A DNA stretch of 45,898 nt from an uncultured Cellvibrionales bacterium (GCA_913020115.1 CAJWBQ010000034.1:1-45898); one strand, 5' to 3'. Positions 34,150-43,546 are shown, counted from the stretch's first letter. Translations and numbers: made by a program. Notes: generated by a model from the letters alone, not told the origin.

Positions 34150-34549
34150 TTGTTTGTCACTTATGGATAAATACCATGACATCGGCACTTAAAAACAAAT
34201 GTGCGGCTGAAAATCACTTGGGCTCGAGTGTTCCTTTCTCTACCAAGATCAGCCGCCCGCCACATAACAACTTGCTCACCCACTCATTGGGTAATGGGGA
34301 CATAATAAACCCTGTTGGCAAAGCAATACCTTGAGTTACTGCAGACTTTTTTCCCTAAACAATTTAATCCGACCACAACTAGACAATAAATAATGCGGCT
34401 TTTCGTCAATATAAGTGGATTTTTCCTTGAAAAAAACCTGAAAAGTCCATGATTATTTGGAATCTAGGCATCGGAAATAATCGTTTTTCAAACAGCCTGC
34501 AAACGTATACTCTTGCTGCATATTTTTTATTCACACGAAGGAAAAATCC
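34150..34549. promoter_or_regulatory. Intergenic region with hairpin, inverted repeat and -10 box before the AruI-like gene
   Basis: A long imperfect hairpin, GCGGCTGA (34203-34210) with TCAGCCGC (34249-34256) and an inner CTTGG/CCAAG pairing, may end the LruC transcript. GATTATTT (34451-34458) and AAATAATC (34475-34482) form an inverted repeat directly before a TATACT -10-like box at 34506-34511, a possible operator. A 65-codon frame at 34137-34334 is rejected as random. Confidence 0.4.
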
Positions 34550-36136
34550 ATGGCAACTTGCGGCGAGATTTTGGTCAAATTAATGGAGGCCTATGGTATT
34601 GAATGCGCATTTGGCATTCCCGGCACTCATACTATTGAGCTCTATAGAGGACTGCCGCAAACCAACATTCGCCATGTGACGCCCCGCCACGAGCAGGGCG
34701 CCGGTTTTATGGCCGACGGCTACGCTCGCCTCACGGGGAAGCCCGCCGCCTGCATGACCGTTTCAGGCCCTGGTGCGCTCAACATCGCCACGGCAATGGG
34801 GCAGGCATTACAAGACTCGGTTCCCATGCTGGTAATCTCTGCAGACAACAATACCTTCGAAAAAGGCCTTGGTGAGGGACGCCTGCACGAAACACGCAAC
34901 CTTCAGGCTGCCATGGCTGAATGCAGTGTTTGGAGCCACACGCTGGCACGCGCCGACGAGCTGCCTAAAGTCATGGCTCGCGCCTTTGCCATTTTTAATA
35001 GCGAGCGTCCTGGCCCCGTTCACATATCAATGCCACTTAATGTGACAACCTCGAATGCTGATCACGTGCCAATGGATCTCTGGGCCATACCCAGCCGTCC
35101 AGCGGCCGCTCCAGCACAGCTTCAGCAAGCCGCCGACCTCTTGAATGAATCGCAAAGACCAGTGATTGCATTGGGAGGCGGCGCCGCTGACGCAGCTGAA
35201 TGGGTGCGTGCGCTTGCTGAAAAGCTCGACGCCCCGGTAAGCCTCACACACAATGCCAAAGGCATATTGCCGGTTGACCACTCCTTGCACGTCGATACCA
35301 GTCCGTCATATCAACCCGTGAGGGACCTCTACCTAGATGCCGACGTTGTTTTGGGTATTGGCACGGAGTTTTCTGAGAGCGATTATGATTTCTTCTTTAA
35401 TGGAGAGTTTGCCCTCGGAGGTAAACTTATCCGTATTGATATCGACGCGACGCAGTTAACTCGCAATGTGCGTCCAGACATAGCTATCAGGGCCGATGCA
35501 CAACTCGCGACAGAGGCCTTGCTACCTTTGATTAACGAAAGCCGGCGAAATGGTTCACAGCGTACTGCTCAAGTTAAAGAACTATTGGCGCCGCTAAACC
35601 ACCCTGGTTATCAAGCGTTCTTAGACGCGTTTCAGGTCGCACTACCAGGCGCCGCCGTTATCGGTGACTCCACCCAGCCCGCTTACTTCGGAGCTGCGCA
35701 ATATCACGCGCCAGCACCACGCCGATTTGCTAGCGCCGCCACAGGATATGGCACTCTGGGCTATGCGCTGCCTGCCGCCTTTGGCGCAAAATTAGCCAAA
35801 CCTGATCTGCCGGTGATTTCTTTGATTGGTGATGGGGGCCTACAGTTCACCATTAATGAATTATCAACAGCGATTGAAGCAAAGATTTCTGTGGCCGTGG
35901 TGGTCTGGAATAATGAACGCTATGAGATGATCGCGCAGAACTTCGTCGACGCTGGAATGGAGCCCATTGCTTGTGATATCTACACGCCAAACTTTTTGAA
36001 AATCGCCGAAGGTTACGGTTGCCCAGCACACCGAGCTGAAAGCATTGAGCATCTCATTGAATTACTGAGACAAGCACAAAAGGTTGACGTACCAACAATC
36101 ATTGAAGTACGCGAGCAGGATTTTATTCAGGCCTAA
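34550..36136 (+). CDS. aruI: ThDP-dependent decarboxylase, AruI-like (5-guanidino-2-oxopentanoate decarboxylase)
   Basis: A 528-residue ThDP enzyme of the acetolactate synthase/pyruvate decarboxylase fold. The N-terminal half contains CGEILVKLMEAYGIECAFGI, PGTHTIELYRGL and PRHEQGAGFMADGYARLTGK, with the cofactor-activating Glu in RHEQ. The C-terminal ThDP motif is GDGGLQFTINELSTAIEA...WNNERYE. The PGTHTIELYRGL / IRHVTPRHEQ signature is that of AruI-type 2-ketoarginine decarboxylases, which yield 4-guanidinobutyraldehyde in the arginine transaminase pathway. The symbol rests on similarity only. It stands alone; a periplasmic amino-acid-type binding protein is encoded convergently, and an aldehyde dehydrogenase lies 5 kb away. 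Confidence 0.78.
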   Translation: MATCGEILVKLMEAYGIECAFGIPGTHTIELYRGLPQTNIRHVTPRHEQGAGFMADGYARLTGKPAACMTVSGPGALNIATAMGQALQDSVPMLVISADNNTFEKGLGEGRLHETRNLQAAMAECSVWSHTLARADELPKVMARAFAIFNSERPGPVHISMPLNVTTSNADHVPMDLWAIPSRPAAAPAQLQQAADLLNESQRPVIALGGGAADAAEWVRALAEKLDAPVSLTHNAKGILPVDHSLHVDTSPSYQPVRDLYLDADVVLGIGTEFSESDYDFFFNGEFALGGKLIRIDIDATQLTRNVRPDIAIRADAQLATEALLPLINESRRNGSQRTAQVKELLAPLNHPGYQAFLDAFQVALPGAAVIGDSTQPAYFGAAQYHAPAPRRFASAATGYGTLGYALPAAFGAKLAKPDLPVISLIGDGGLQFTINELSTAIEAKISVAVVVWNNERYEMIAQNFVDAGMEPIACDIYTPNFLKIAEGYGCPAHRAESIEHLIELLRQAQKVDVPTIIEVREQDFIQA

Positions 36137-36145
36137 CATTTCGCG

Positions 36146-36192
36146 AGCCCCAGCTTGTTGCCAAGGTTTTCTACAAGTAACATGGGGCTTTC
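36146..36192 (+). terminator. Hairpin after the AruI-like gene
   Basis: AGCCCCA (36146-36152) pairs with TGGGGCT (36183-36189), with an inner CTTGT/ACAAG helix, followed by TTTC. It lies 10 bases after the stop. The T-tract is short. Confidence 0.45.
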
Positions 36193-36251
36193 ATTCGTTC
36201 GCAAAAACCTGAAATCTTCGTTGATAATGCGAATTCAAACCACAAATGTGT

Positions 36252-37085
36252 CTACTGCACCTTCCGGGGTTCAGCTAAGTAAGCATCAAAAATCTCTTGA
36301 TATCGCCCGCTAGACTTCAAGGCCTGCAAGCCTTCGTTGAAGTCATCACGAATCTCCTGGCTCTTGAACACTGGACGATAATCTAAGGGACGCTCGACAA
36401 ACACGTCATGTTCAGTAAGTGGCTTCGCTTGCAGATTATTATTTTTTAGTTGCTGCGAAAAGAAATATTGAAAAACCACTTTATCGCTCAACACTAGGTC
36501 ATATCTCCCCGCGAACAACAGCAAGATCTGTAGTTTCTGGACCTTAATTTCATGGTACAGGCCCTCCGCTTGAGCGTTTTTAAGCCACTCAGGGAAGCGC
36601 TTCTGGGCACCCGGAAATGCAACGATACTCAAACCCTTTATGTCACTGGGCTCGCGAATCCGCAAGTTTCGATCCTTAAGAGAATAAAAGCGATTATTAA
36701 ACAGGATTACGGGTTCAGCATAGTGCCCATTTAAAGCGCTAAGGTCAGTGCCAAAGTCAGTCATTACGGCATCCACGTCGCCTAGGACAAAGCTCCCGGG
36801 CATTCTGGATAAGGGCATGAAATGTATGACTAACGTATGATTTTTTAACGCTAAGGCCTCCCGAACTATGTCCAGCTCAATACCTGTGCTGGTTTCCGGG
36901 ATTGTGTAGGGAGGGATGGTGTTAGCAAAGCCCATGCGTACAGGCTCAGCCAAGCTTAAGCTTGCGATACATGAGAACGATAGCAACAAGGCAATTGTCC
37001 GAGCAGCCGCCTTCTCTACGAAGAATATGGCGCTCGTTTTGACTCTGTAGCAGTGACCGGCCACATCTATCTGCGATTCGAACAA
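36252..37085 (-). CDS. Periplasmic solute-binding protein, family 3
   Basis: A 277-residue binding protein. No ATG is available at the N-terminus; TTG 37085 has AGAGGG upstream and is my choice, though TTG 37121 extends the frame. A signal-like core IALLLSFSCIASLSLA precedes the mature EPVRMGFANTIPPYTI. The fold shows GIELDIVREALALKN, GDVDAVMTDFG, RIREPSDIKGLSIVAFPGAQ and YDLVLSDKVVF, as in amino-acid ABC-transporter binding proteins (SBP_bac_3). No permease or ATPase gene is next to it, so it may be an orphan sensor-type binding protein. It is convergent with the AruI-like gene. Confidence 0.7.
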   Translation of the reverse strand: MFESQIDVAGHCYRVKTSAIFFVEKAAARTIALLLSFSCIASLSLAEPVRMGFANTIPPYTIPETSTGIELDIVREALALKNHTLVIHFMPLSRMPGSFVLGDVDAVMTDFGTDLSALNGHYAEPVILFNNRFYSLKDRNLRIREPSDIKGLSIVAFPGAQKRFPEWLKNAQAEGLYHEIKVQKLQILLLFAGRYDLVLSDKVVFQYFFSQQLKNNNLQAKPLTEHDVFVERPLDYRPVFKSQEIRDDFNEGLQALKSSGRYQEIFDAYLAEPRKVQ

Positions 37086-37253
37086 ATTTCGCCCTCTGAA
37101 CAGGAAGAGAATATACGTCAATTATGCCTATAGTGACGCCCACTACGATTGGAAAATATATTGGAAAATAGAGTTTTCCCTGACACATCTAACAATACAA
37201 ATCGATAGTAATCAGTATAGTCTGTAGTTCTGAGAGTGGTATTCCAGCCGTTT

Positions 37254-38315
37254 CTAGCTCTCTTTCCCACAGCGCAGGAAATGAGGTTCAAAGACGGCTC
37301 CCACCAATAACTCTTCATCCAGCATAGCCGCCACGCTTGAGCCCGACAATTCTTCTCCCAGGTTGAGATAAAGGGTTTCGAAGGTCATCTGATCTTGGCT
37401 CACATCAAAGCGAATGACCTGTGACGACGATAAGTTCGTGGCCTGCTTGGCATGCCCTAGAAAATCAAATAACTTTGGGTGAGCTCCAGTTAGTAGGCGC
37501 CCGTCTTGGTCCCACTCTAAATTGTCAACGCCGCTGTCTACTGACAGAGAGTCTGTACGACGCCATTGATTGAGGTCTTCGCCCCGCTTAAAGCGAGTGA
37601 TCTGTCGCCCCGTTGTCTCAGCTACATATAGGGTATTCTGATCTTCAGATAGGGCGATACCATTGGCCATTCGCAAATCTTCTGCCACCACCTGTGCGGT
37701 CTTGCCATCAAAGAAAACAACAGAGGACCTGGCCAACATTAAATAGCCTTCCAACGTAGCCATTAATGAGCCCCTAGGGCTACCGTAGTCGTTAGTTACG
37801 AAGAAAGAATTGGGCGCGACGGCTCGAATGTCATTGGGCGATATGAATTCAGGAGAGCGGACACGAGTCTTAAATTTAAGACCATGTTCATCGTCAAGCT
37901 CAAACACCACCACTTCATCGGTAGTGGCGTCTGCGTGATTCACCACATAGAGTTCTCGCTGGCCGTCTTCAAGCTGCAATAGATCTATGCCGTGAGGGTG
38001 AAAAGCACCGTCGATCTCAACATTCATCTGCACGGCCTCACTGCCAGGGTTTGAAAGATCCAAGACCCACAGCCCATCGCCTTCCGCTTCGCCCGCCCCA
38101 GCATTATGACGACGATCGCTTGAGGATATATAAGCCACCTTACGATCAACATCAATAGTAATGTCTTCAGGCCCGACAGGCCCCGTCACCTTTGTACATT
38201 GACCATATTCCTGAGGGCTAAGGCTGAGCATTAAACCAGAGGCTTGCGACAGGCGATAGGCGTGAACTGTCAGCCCCAGTAATAAAACAATAATGAGAAT
38301 TTTTGCTTTCGACAT
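37254..38315 (-). CDS. Paraoxonase/arylesterase-like six-bladed propeller protein
   Basis: A 353-residue exported or membrane-anchored protein (hydrophobic KILIIVLLLGLTVHAY at the N-terminus). It matches the paraoxonase (PON) branch of the SMP-30/gluconolactonase superfamily: GPEDITIDVDRKVAYISSSD, FHPHGIDLL, ELYVVNHAD, SPNDIRAVAPNSFFVTNDYG, MANGIALSEDQNTLYVAET and VDNLEWDQDGRL. The Asn/Asp calcium ligands and the HPHG histidine typical of PON are present. It probably hydrolyses lactones or aryl esters in the periplasm. ATG 38324 is an equally possible start. Confidence 0.8.
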   Translation of the reverse strand: MSKAKILIIVLLLGLTVHAYRLSQASGLMLSLSPQEYGQCTKVTGPVGPEDITIDVDRKVAYISSSDRRHNAGAGEAEGDGLWVLDLSNPGSEAVQMNVEIDGAFHPHGIDLLQLEDGQRELYVVNHADATTDEVVVFELDDEHGLKFKTRVRSPEFISPNDIRAVAPNSFFVTNDYGSPRGSLMATLEGYLMLARSSVVFFDGKTAQVVAEDLRMANGIALSEDQNTLYVAETTGRQITRFKRGEDLNQWRRTDSLSVDSGVDNLEWDQDGRLLTGAHPKLFDFLGHAKQATNLSSSQVIRFDVSQDQMTFETLYLNLGEELSGSSVAAMLDEELLVGAVFEPHFLRCGKES

Positions 38316-38446
38316 AGTATCCATACCAACATTAATTCAGTTAACATTACTGGATAGAATCAAAGTTGTCGAAAGTAATTTGATGATCGGTGAAAATTCG
38401 ATACTGTCGTTACCATTGACTGGGCCAATTGGAAGAAAGTCATCAA

Positions 38447-39376
38447 CTAAGCCAAGCTTAGAGACGCGTTCTCAACATTCACTATCGCCCCTTCGTGCTG
38501 TACAACTATTCTCGCCACACTGGCACCCATATCAATTGCCCTGTCCAGAGCGATCCCCTCCATACGCGCGGCCAAATAGGTCCCCGAAAATGAGTCGCCT
38601 GCCGCCGTAGTATCAACTTGTTTTGCTGCGGCTTGAAAAGGTTTGTGGCAAAAGACTTCGCCATTAGCAAATGCAAAAATACCCTCTCCTCCAGCCTTGA
38701 CCAAAAACTCACCAACCCCCTGATTCACCAAACATCGCTGCACCTCATCAAGCGATTCATGCGCAAATAATTGCTGGTGCTCTTCAAGCCCTGGGAAAGC
38801 AATATTACAACATTCATAGGCACGCATTATCCAAGTACGAGCCTCCTCTTCATTCCGCCATAAGCTTTTCCGATAATTCGGATCGAAAGCAATTTTGGCT
38901 CCCCGTTTTCGCAGCCGGCGTATCAGATTTAACAATCGATGCCTACAATCGTCAGACAATATCCCTAGCGATATTCCAGAAAAGAAAACGCAATCAAAGT
39001 CTGGAAATTCATAATCCGGACCATTCCGCTCTAACAAGGTCATCATTTCAGTTGCTGCCGAATTATTGCGCCAGTAAGAGAACTGACGTTCACCCTCAGA
39101 ATCAGTGGCAATGGCGTAGATCCCTGGCACCCGATGTTCCGACACTTCGACTAAGGTGGTATCAATGCCCTCGTTCTGCCAGCGCAATTGCATCATTTCG
39201 CTAAACTGGTCTTTTCCGCGCGCACTGAAAAAGAACACTTGATGTTGCGTACACCATCGTTTGGCATAAACAGCTGAATTGTAGGCGTCTCCAGCAAAAG
39301 AATAATCGAGCTTACCCGCCTTTCCTTTGCGGAGTTCCATCATGCATTCGCCGATGAAGAGTAAAGATTTACTCAT
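38447..39376 (-). CDS. kdgK: PfkB-family sugar kinase, probable 2-keto-3-deoxygluconate kinase
   Basis: A 309-residue ribokinase-family enzyme: LLFIGECMMELRKG at the start, sugar-binding GDAYNSAVYAKRW, IAFDPNYRKSLW, and the ATP/catalytic-base motif QVDTTAAGDSFSGTYLA near residue 255. It phosphorylates KDG to KDPG. The assignment is strengthened by uxuA (mannonate dehydratase, which makes KDG) two genes upstream. It overlaps the preceding 104-aa gene by ATGA and is the last gene of the long operon. No KDPG aldolase is present in the window. Confidence 0.82.
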   Translation of the reverse strand: MSKSLLFIGECMMELRKGKAGKLDYSFAGDAYNSAVYAKRWCTQHQVFFFSARGKDQFSEMMQLRWQNEGIDTTLVEVSEHRVPGIYAIATDSEGERQFSYWRNNSAATEMMTLLERNGPDYEFPDFDCVFFSGISLGILSDDCRHRLLNLIRRLRKRGAKIAFDPNYRKSLWRNEEEARTWIMRAYECCNIAFPGLEEHQQLFAHESLDEVQRCLVNQGVGEFLVKAGGEGIFAFANGEVFCHKPFQAAAKQVDTTAAGDSFSGTYLAARMEGIALDRAIDMGASVARIVVQHEGAIVNVENASLSLA

Positions 39377-39687
39377 GAAGCTTGGTTTTCCACTGTCGTC
39401 AGGTCAAGAATAGATTTCACTCGACATTTCAACCTTCGATCTTCATCTTCCTTTTCTCTGCCTTCAGGAAAAGCCCGGAGAAAACCCTCGTGAGCATCTC
39501 CTAATGCCCCGTCTAATAGCTCTTTTATCAGCTCTTCTTGGCAGACATCCAAGCGTTCAGATAAGGCTTGAATTCTGGCCAACTGTGGAACACTGAATTC
39601 ATAAGAGAGAGGCATAGGTTCAACTGCATTCCCTACGTTTTCATACTTATTCTTTGTTAGTTCAAAAAACCGTTCTTGCGTGTGCAT
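39373..39687 (-). CDS. Hypothetical 104-residue protein in the uxuA-kdgK operon
   Basis: I do not recognise a family. The protein is short, acidic to neutral and predicted soluble. A central helical stretch (FSVPQLARIQALSERLDVCQ, then EELIKELLDGAL) resembles a small dimerising helical module, followed by a charged tail (EGREKEDEDRRLKCRVKS). It starts 3 bp after uxuA stops and overlaps kdgK by 4 bp, so it is clearly a translated operon member. A regulatory or accessory role for the neighbouring enzymes is possible but unsupported. Confidence 0.65.
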   Translation of the reverse strand: MHTQERFFELTKNKYENVGNAVEPMPLSYEFSVPQLARIQALSERLDVCQEELIKELLDGALGDAHEGFLRAFPEGREKEDEDRRLKCRVKSILDLTTVENQAS

Positions 39688-39690
39688 AGT

Positions 39691-40878
39691 TTATCCCTCC
39701 CGCTTTGAGTAGCTCTCCAGCGCGTGCATTACACCTCGCAATTCCGCTAACCCTTTCATCCTCCCCATCAATGAATATCCGGGGCTAGACTCTTTATCTA
39801 TGTCATCGGCCATCAAATGACCGTGATCTGGACGCATTGGAATGCTGTCATCTTCATAGCCAAGCGCTTTACGGCGCCGCTCTTCGCTTAATAAAGCCTC
39901 AACTAAGCCGAGCATGTCATTGTCACCGTCCAAATGTTCAGACTCATAAAACGAGCCGCCCCCCTCCCTTTTTACATTGCGCAAATGCACAAAATGAATA
40001 CGCGAGCCAAACTCTTGCACCATGTCTACTAGGTCATTGTCTTCACGAGCGCCGTAGGAACCCGCACACAAGGTTAAACCATTGGCTCGGCTATCGTTTG
40101 CAGCCAGCAAGGCACGAGCGTCTGACGCCGTGGAAACCACGCGCGGAAGACCGAACAGGGAAAAAGGTGGGTCGTCAGGGTGAATGCACATACGCACTCC
40201 GCTCTGCTCTGCAACGGGAATAATCTCTTCCAAAAAATCAAACAAATTTTGCCGAAATTGCTCGTCAGAAACGTGTTTGTATTCGCCAATGGCTGCGGCA
40301 ATGCCTGAGCGGTCAAAGGCGCCCGCACCACCAGGAAGGCCTGCAATAATATTTTTTTCCAGCTGTTCAATTTCTTCCGCCCCCATCAACTCGAAATGGT
40401 GTTTTGCAGCCGAAATTTGTGCCTCGGTATAGTCATTTTTGGCCTGATCTCGCTGAAGCACAAAAACATCGTAGGCAACAAAATCTTCCATCACAAATCG
40501 CAGCGCGTAACTTTCATTGGCTAACTTGTACATCAAATTGGTTCTAGTCCAATCGACCACAGGCATGAAGTTGTAACATACAGTAGTGATACCAGCCTTC
40601 CCGAGATTCACAAGAGTGTCTTGGTAGGCACGAATATACTGCCGAAAATTGCCACTGCGTAACTTTATATCATTGTGAACCGGAACACTTTCGACCACAG
40701 ACCATTCCAGCGTGCTAGCCTCAATAACCTGCTTTCTTTTTAAGATTTCGCCTAAGGGCCAAACCTCTCCCACGGCAATATGGTGCAGTGAGGTAACAAC
40801 CCCGCTGGCTCCAGATTGAACCACATTTTCTAGGCTCACTCCGTCAGAAGGGCCAAACCAACGCCAAGTTTCTTTCAC
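39691..40878 (-). CDS. uxuA: D-mannonate dehydratase
   Basis: A 395-residue TIM-barrel enzyme of normal UxuA length, dehydrating D-mannonate to 2-keto-3-deoxygluconate. Family stretches include KETWRWFGPSDGVSLENVVQ, GVVTSLHHIAVGEVWP, VVESVPVHNDIKLRSG, TTVCYNFMPVVDWTRT, metal-ligand regions MCIHPDDPPFSLFGLPR, LCAGSYGAREDNDL and HFVHLRNV, and RPDHGHLMADD. It lies 12 bp after the aldehyde dehydrogenase gene and 3 bp before the 104-aa gene. uxaC and uxuB are absent here, so mannonate would come from another source in or outside this operon. Confidence 0.92.
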   Translation of the reverse strand: MKETWRWFGPSDGVSLENVVQSGASGVVTSLHHIAVGEVWPLGEILKRKQVIEASTLEWSVVESVPVHNDIKLRSGNFRQYIRAYQDTLVNLGKAGITTVCYNFMPVVDWTRTNLMYKLANESYALRFVMEDFVAYDVFVLQRDQAKNDYTEAQISAAKHHFELMGAEEIEQLEKNIIAGLPGGAGAFDRSGIAAAIGEYKHVSDEQFRQNLFDFLEEIIPVAEQSGVRMCIHPDDPPFSLFGLPRVVSTASDARALLAANDSRANGLTLCAGSYGAREDNDLVDMVQEFGSRIHFVHLRNVKREGGGSFYESEHLDGDNDMLGLVEALLSEERRRKALGYEDDSIPMRPDHGHLMADDIDKESSPGYSLMGRMKGLAELRGVMHALESYSKREG

Positions 40879-40889
40879 AAATTTTTCCT

Positions 40890-42383
40890 CTAGAGCTTCG
40901 CTACAACAGACTTTAGCTCGGTGTATTGCAGTAGAGCTTCATAGCCGTTTTCTCTACCCCACCCCGATTGCTTATATCCACCAAAAGGCACTGCCATGTC
41001 TGGAATTCCGTGGCAATTTATCCACAAAAGCCCTGCCCGTATAGCGGCCGCCGTTTTGTGCGCCTTACCGATATCCTGAGTCCAAACGCTGGCCGCCAAG
41101 CCATATTCACTGTCATTCGCTAAAGCTACTATGTCATCGCTTTCAGTAAAGGGCATAGCCACAAGCACGGGTCCAAAGACCTCATCCTTAACAATGCTCA
41201 TACTGTGATTCACATCGGAAAATACAGTGGGTTCCACAAAGTATCCGCCACCGAGCTCCAAGCGACCTCCGCCGGTAACAATGACACCGCCTTCCGCAAC
41301 ACCTTGGTCAATCATTTTACTAACAGCATTTAAGTGTTTTTCGGAAATTAACGGCCCCATGTTATGCTCTGGGTCGGTAGACGCCCCTACTCTCATCTGC
41401 TTAGCGATGTCCGCAATGCCGGTTACCACTTGCTCGTAGACACTGGCCTGAACATATAGCCTAGAGCCGGCTACACAGACTTGGCCGGCATTGGAAAAAA
41501 TTGCCTGCGCCGCGCCCACTATGGCTTCTTCTATATTCGCATCATCAAAAATAACGATAGGAGATTTTCCTCCCAACTCTAAAGAAACTTTTTTAAGGTT
41601 CCCCTGAGCTGCATTGACAATGCGTTTACCTACTTGGGTTGATCCTGTAAAAGAAATTTTGTCAACGTCAGGGTGTGCAGCTAGTGCCTGCCCGACTCCA
41701 GGCCCGTCACCCAACAACAAATTGAAGACACCCGCCGGCACCCCGGCTTCGATTAAAATCTCGCCCAATCGGACCGTCGATAAAGGTGTTTCAGCCGCGG
41801 GTTTTAAAATGCAGCTACAACCCGCGGCCAAGGCTGGAGCAATTTTCCATGCGGCCTGCACCAAAGGACCGTTCCACGGTACAATAAGTGCGGCCACGCC
41901 CACGGCTTCTCTCTGGGTGTAAACATGAAAATCTTGGCCTGGAACTGTTGAAATTTGTTTAGTCGTGCCTTCAATTTTTGTACACCACCCGGCGTAATAA
42001 CGAAAACACTCAGCCGCGAAGGGCACCTCCCCCTCTTTTGCCGACGAATAAAACTTGCCCGCGTCCAACATCTCTAGCTCGGCAATTTCAGCCGAATAAG
42101 CCTCGAGTAAATCAGCCACTTTCCACAGAATTTTGGCCCGCGCTGCCGGAGTCATTCCGGTCCACACACCGCTATCAAATGAGCGGCGCGCGGCCGCAAC
42201 GGCCAACTCAGTATCTGCATCACTGGCTGATGCTGCTTTGGAAATCACTGAGCCACACGACGGACCATAAACATCAGTAGTAGCACCACCCTGCGCCTCC
42301 CGCCATTCGCCATCAATCAACAAAGGTTGGACGCGCCCCATTCTTTGCTGAACACCCGGAGAAATTTGAAACGTATTACTCAT
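40890..42383 (-). CDS. NAD(P)-dependent aldehyde dehydrogenase
   Basis: A 497-residue ALDH-superfamily enzyme. ATG 42383 (MSNTFQISPG) has GGAA 7 nt upstream; ATG 42392 is in frame. It carries the Rossmann FTGSTQVGKRIVNAA, catalytic general-base LELGGKSP, nucleophile FSNAGQVCVAGSRLYVQ and the end GWGRENGYEALLQYTELKSV. The closest visible character is the betaine-aldehyde / gamma-aminobutyraldehyde type. It lies 7 bp after the HisC-like gene. With the aminotransferase and ThDP enzyme upstream it fits an Ehrlich-type order: amino acid to 2-oxoacid to aldehyde to acid (inference). Confidence 0.88.
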   Translation of the reverse strand: MSNTFQISPGVQQRMGRVQPLLIDGEWREAQGGATTDVYGPSCGSVISKAASASDADTELAVAAARRSFDSGVWTGMTPAARAKILWKVADLLEAYSAEIAELEMLDAGKFYSSAKEGEVPFAAECFRYYAGWCTKIEGTTKQISTVPGQDFHVYTQREAVGVAALIVPWNGPLVQAAWKIAPALAAGCSCILKPAAETPLSTVRLGEILIEAGVPAGVFNLLLGDGPGVGQALAAHPDVDKISFTGSTQVGKRIVNAAQGNLKKVSLELGGKSPIVIFDDANIEEAIVGAAQAIFSNAGQVCVAGSRLYVQASVYEQVVTGIADIAKQMRVGASTDPEHNMGPLISEKHLNAVSKMIDQGVAEGGVIVTGGGRLELGGGYFVEPTVFSDVNHSMSIVKDEVFGPVLVAMPFTESDDIVALANDSEYGLAASVWTQDIGKAHKTAAAIRAGLLWINCHGIPDMAVPFGGYKQSGWGRENGYEALLQYTELKSVVAKL

Positions 42384-42399
42384 ATCGTGCATTCCGAAT

Positions 42400-43485
42400 T
42401 TATTGAGCCATGTAATCAGAGAGGGCGTTTAAAACGGCTTCATTTTCATGATCCAAACCCACGGTAATTCTAAGATACTGTGCTGACTCTCCCGCAGGTC
42501 TAGGAATAATACCCCGAGCTTTGAGGAACTCGGCCGCCGACGATCCCGTTTTACCACTGCCGTCAGAAAACTTGAGAAGGTAAAAATTTGCGACACTTGG
42601 CACTATTTCAATGCCCATCGCCTCAACGGCTTGGGTAATTCTGACCAAGCTTTCATTGTTGTGCTGGCGAATTTTCGCCACATAGTCCACATCACGAATG
42701 GCGGCCTCTGCAGCAGCCAATGCAGGACCATTGGTATTGAACGGTGTGCGAAGCCTACCCACAACGCCCACCACAGAGGCCGGACAGTAAGCCCAACCAA
42801 TGCGCAATGAAGGCAGACCATAAATTTTGGAAAAAGTACGTGTCATCACAACATTTTCGAACTCGTCCACTAAAGCTGAACCGTCCTCATAATCATCTTT
42901 ATCAACATATTCTGCATAGGCATCGTCGATCAGCAGCAAGCAAGTACTGGGTAAACCTGCATGCAAACGGCGCATTTCATCGCCAGTGATGTAAGTGCCG
43001 GTAGGATTATTGGGATTAGCAATGGTGCAAAAGCGAGTATTTTCCGTCACGCGCTCCAAGAGTGCATCAACGTCAACGCGATAATCGCGTTCAGGTGCAA
43101 TCACCAATTTTCCGCCTTGGGCTAGACTGTGTATGTTACTCATCACAAATCCGTTTTCACTCAGCAACACCTCATCGCCCTGCCTGACGTAAGCCCGCAC
43201 CATCATCAGTATGAGTTCATCGGAACCGTTACCACAGAGAATTCGACTGGGATCAAGGCCAAAGGTTTCGCCGATTGCTTGGCGAAGCCCCGACTGAGAA
43301 CCGTCTGGATATCGATTCAATTGTGAAGCCGCGTCCTGATACGCTGCAAGTGCAGTGGGTGAAGGCCCATGAGAAGATTCATTGCTGGATAATTTAATCG
43401 GGTCTTCCACGCCTTCAATAACACTCTGACCCTGAACGTAGGGCGAGAGTTGTAACACTCCAGGCACCGCTAGTAGTTTTGACAT
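42400..43485 (-). CDS. HisC-like class I/II aminotransferase
   Basis: A 361-residue PLP enzyme of histidinol-phosphate aminotransferase type: IKLSSNESSHGPSPTALAAY, LNRYPDGSQSGLRQAI, CGNGSDELILMMVRAY, IANPNNPTGTYI, DDAYAEYVD, catalytic Lys in TRTFSKIYGLPSLRIGW, and RPAGESAQYLRITVGL at the end. The catabolic operon context argues against a histidine-biosynthesis role. HisC-like enzymes also transaminate aromatic and other amino acids. It lies between a ThDP enzyme gene and an aldehyde dehydrogenase gene. Confidence 0.85.
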   Translation of the reverse strand: MSKLLAVPGVLQLSPYVQGQSVIEGVEDPIKLSSNESSHGPSPTALAAYQDAASQLNRYPDGSQSGLRQAIGETFGLDPSRILCGNGSDELILMMVRAYVRQGDEVLLSENGFVMSNIHSLAQGGKLVIAPERDYRVDVDALLERVTENTRFCTIANPNNPTGTYITGDEMRRLHAGLPSTCLLLIDDAYAEYVDKDDYEDGSALVDEFENVVMTRTFSKIYGLPSLRIGWAYCPASVVGVVGRLRTPFNTNGPALAAAEAAIRDVDYVAKIRQHNNESLVRITQAVEAMGIEIVPSVANFYLLKFSDGSGKTGSSAAEFLKARGIIPRPAGESAQYLRITVGLDHENEAVLNALSDYMAQ

Positions 43486-43546
43486 ATTTGTATCTCGTCT
43501 CTGAGCGATGTGCTCTCACAGCATCGCTCGATTTAGTCGCAATTAT

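Noticed and set aside
34137..34334. 65-codon plus-strand frame after the LruC gene
   Set aside because: Overlaps the hairpin at 34203-34256, lacks a ribosome site, low-complexity product.
42400..43485. Histidine biosynthesis gene hisC
   Set aside because: No other his genes nearby; it is embedded in a catabolic operon, so the biosynthetic symbol was withheld.
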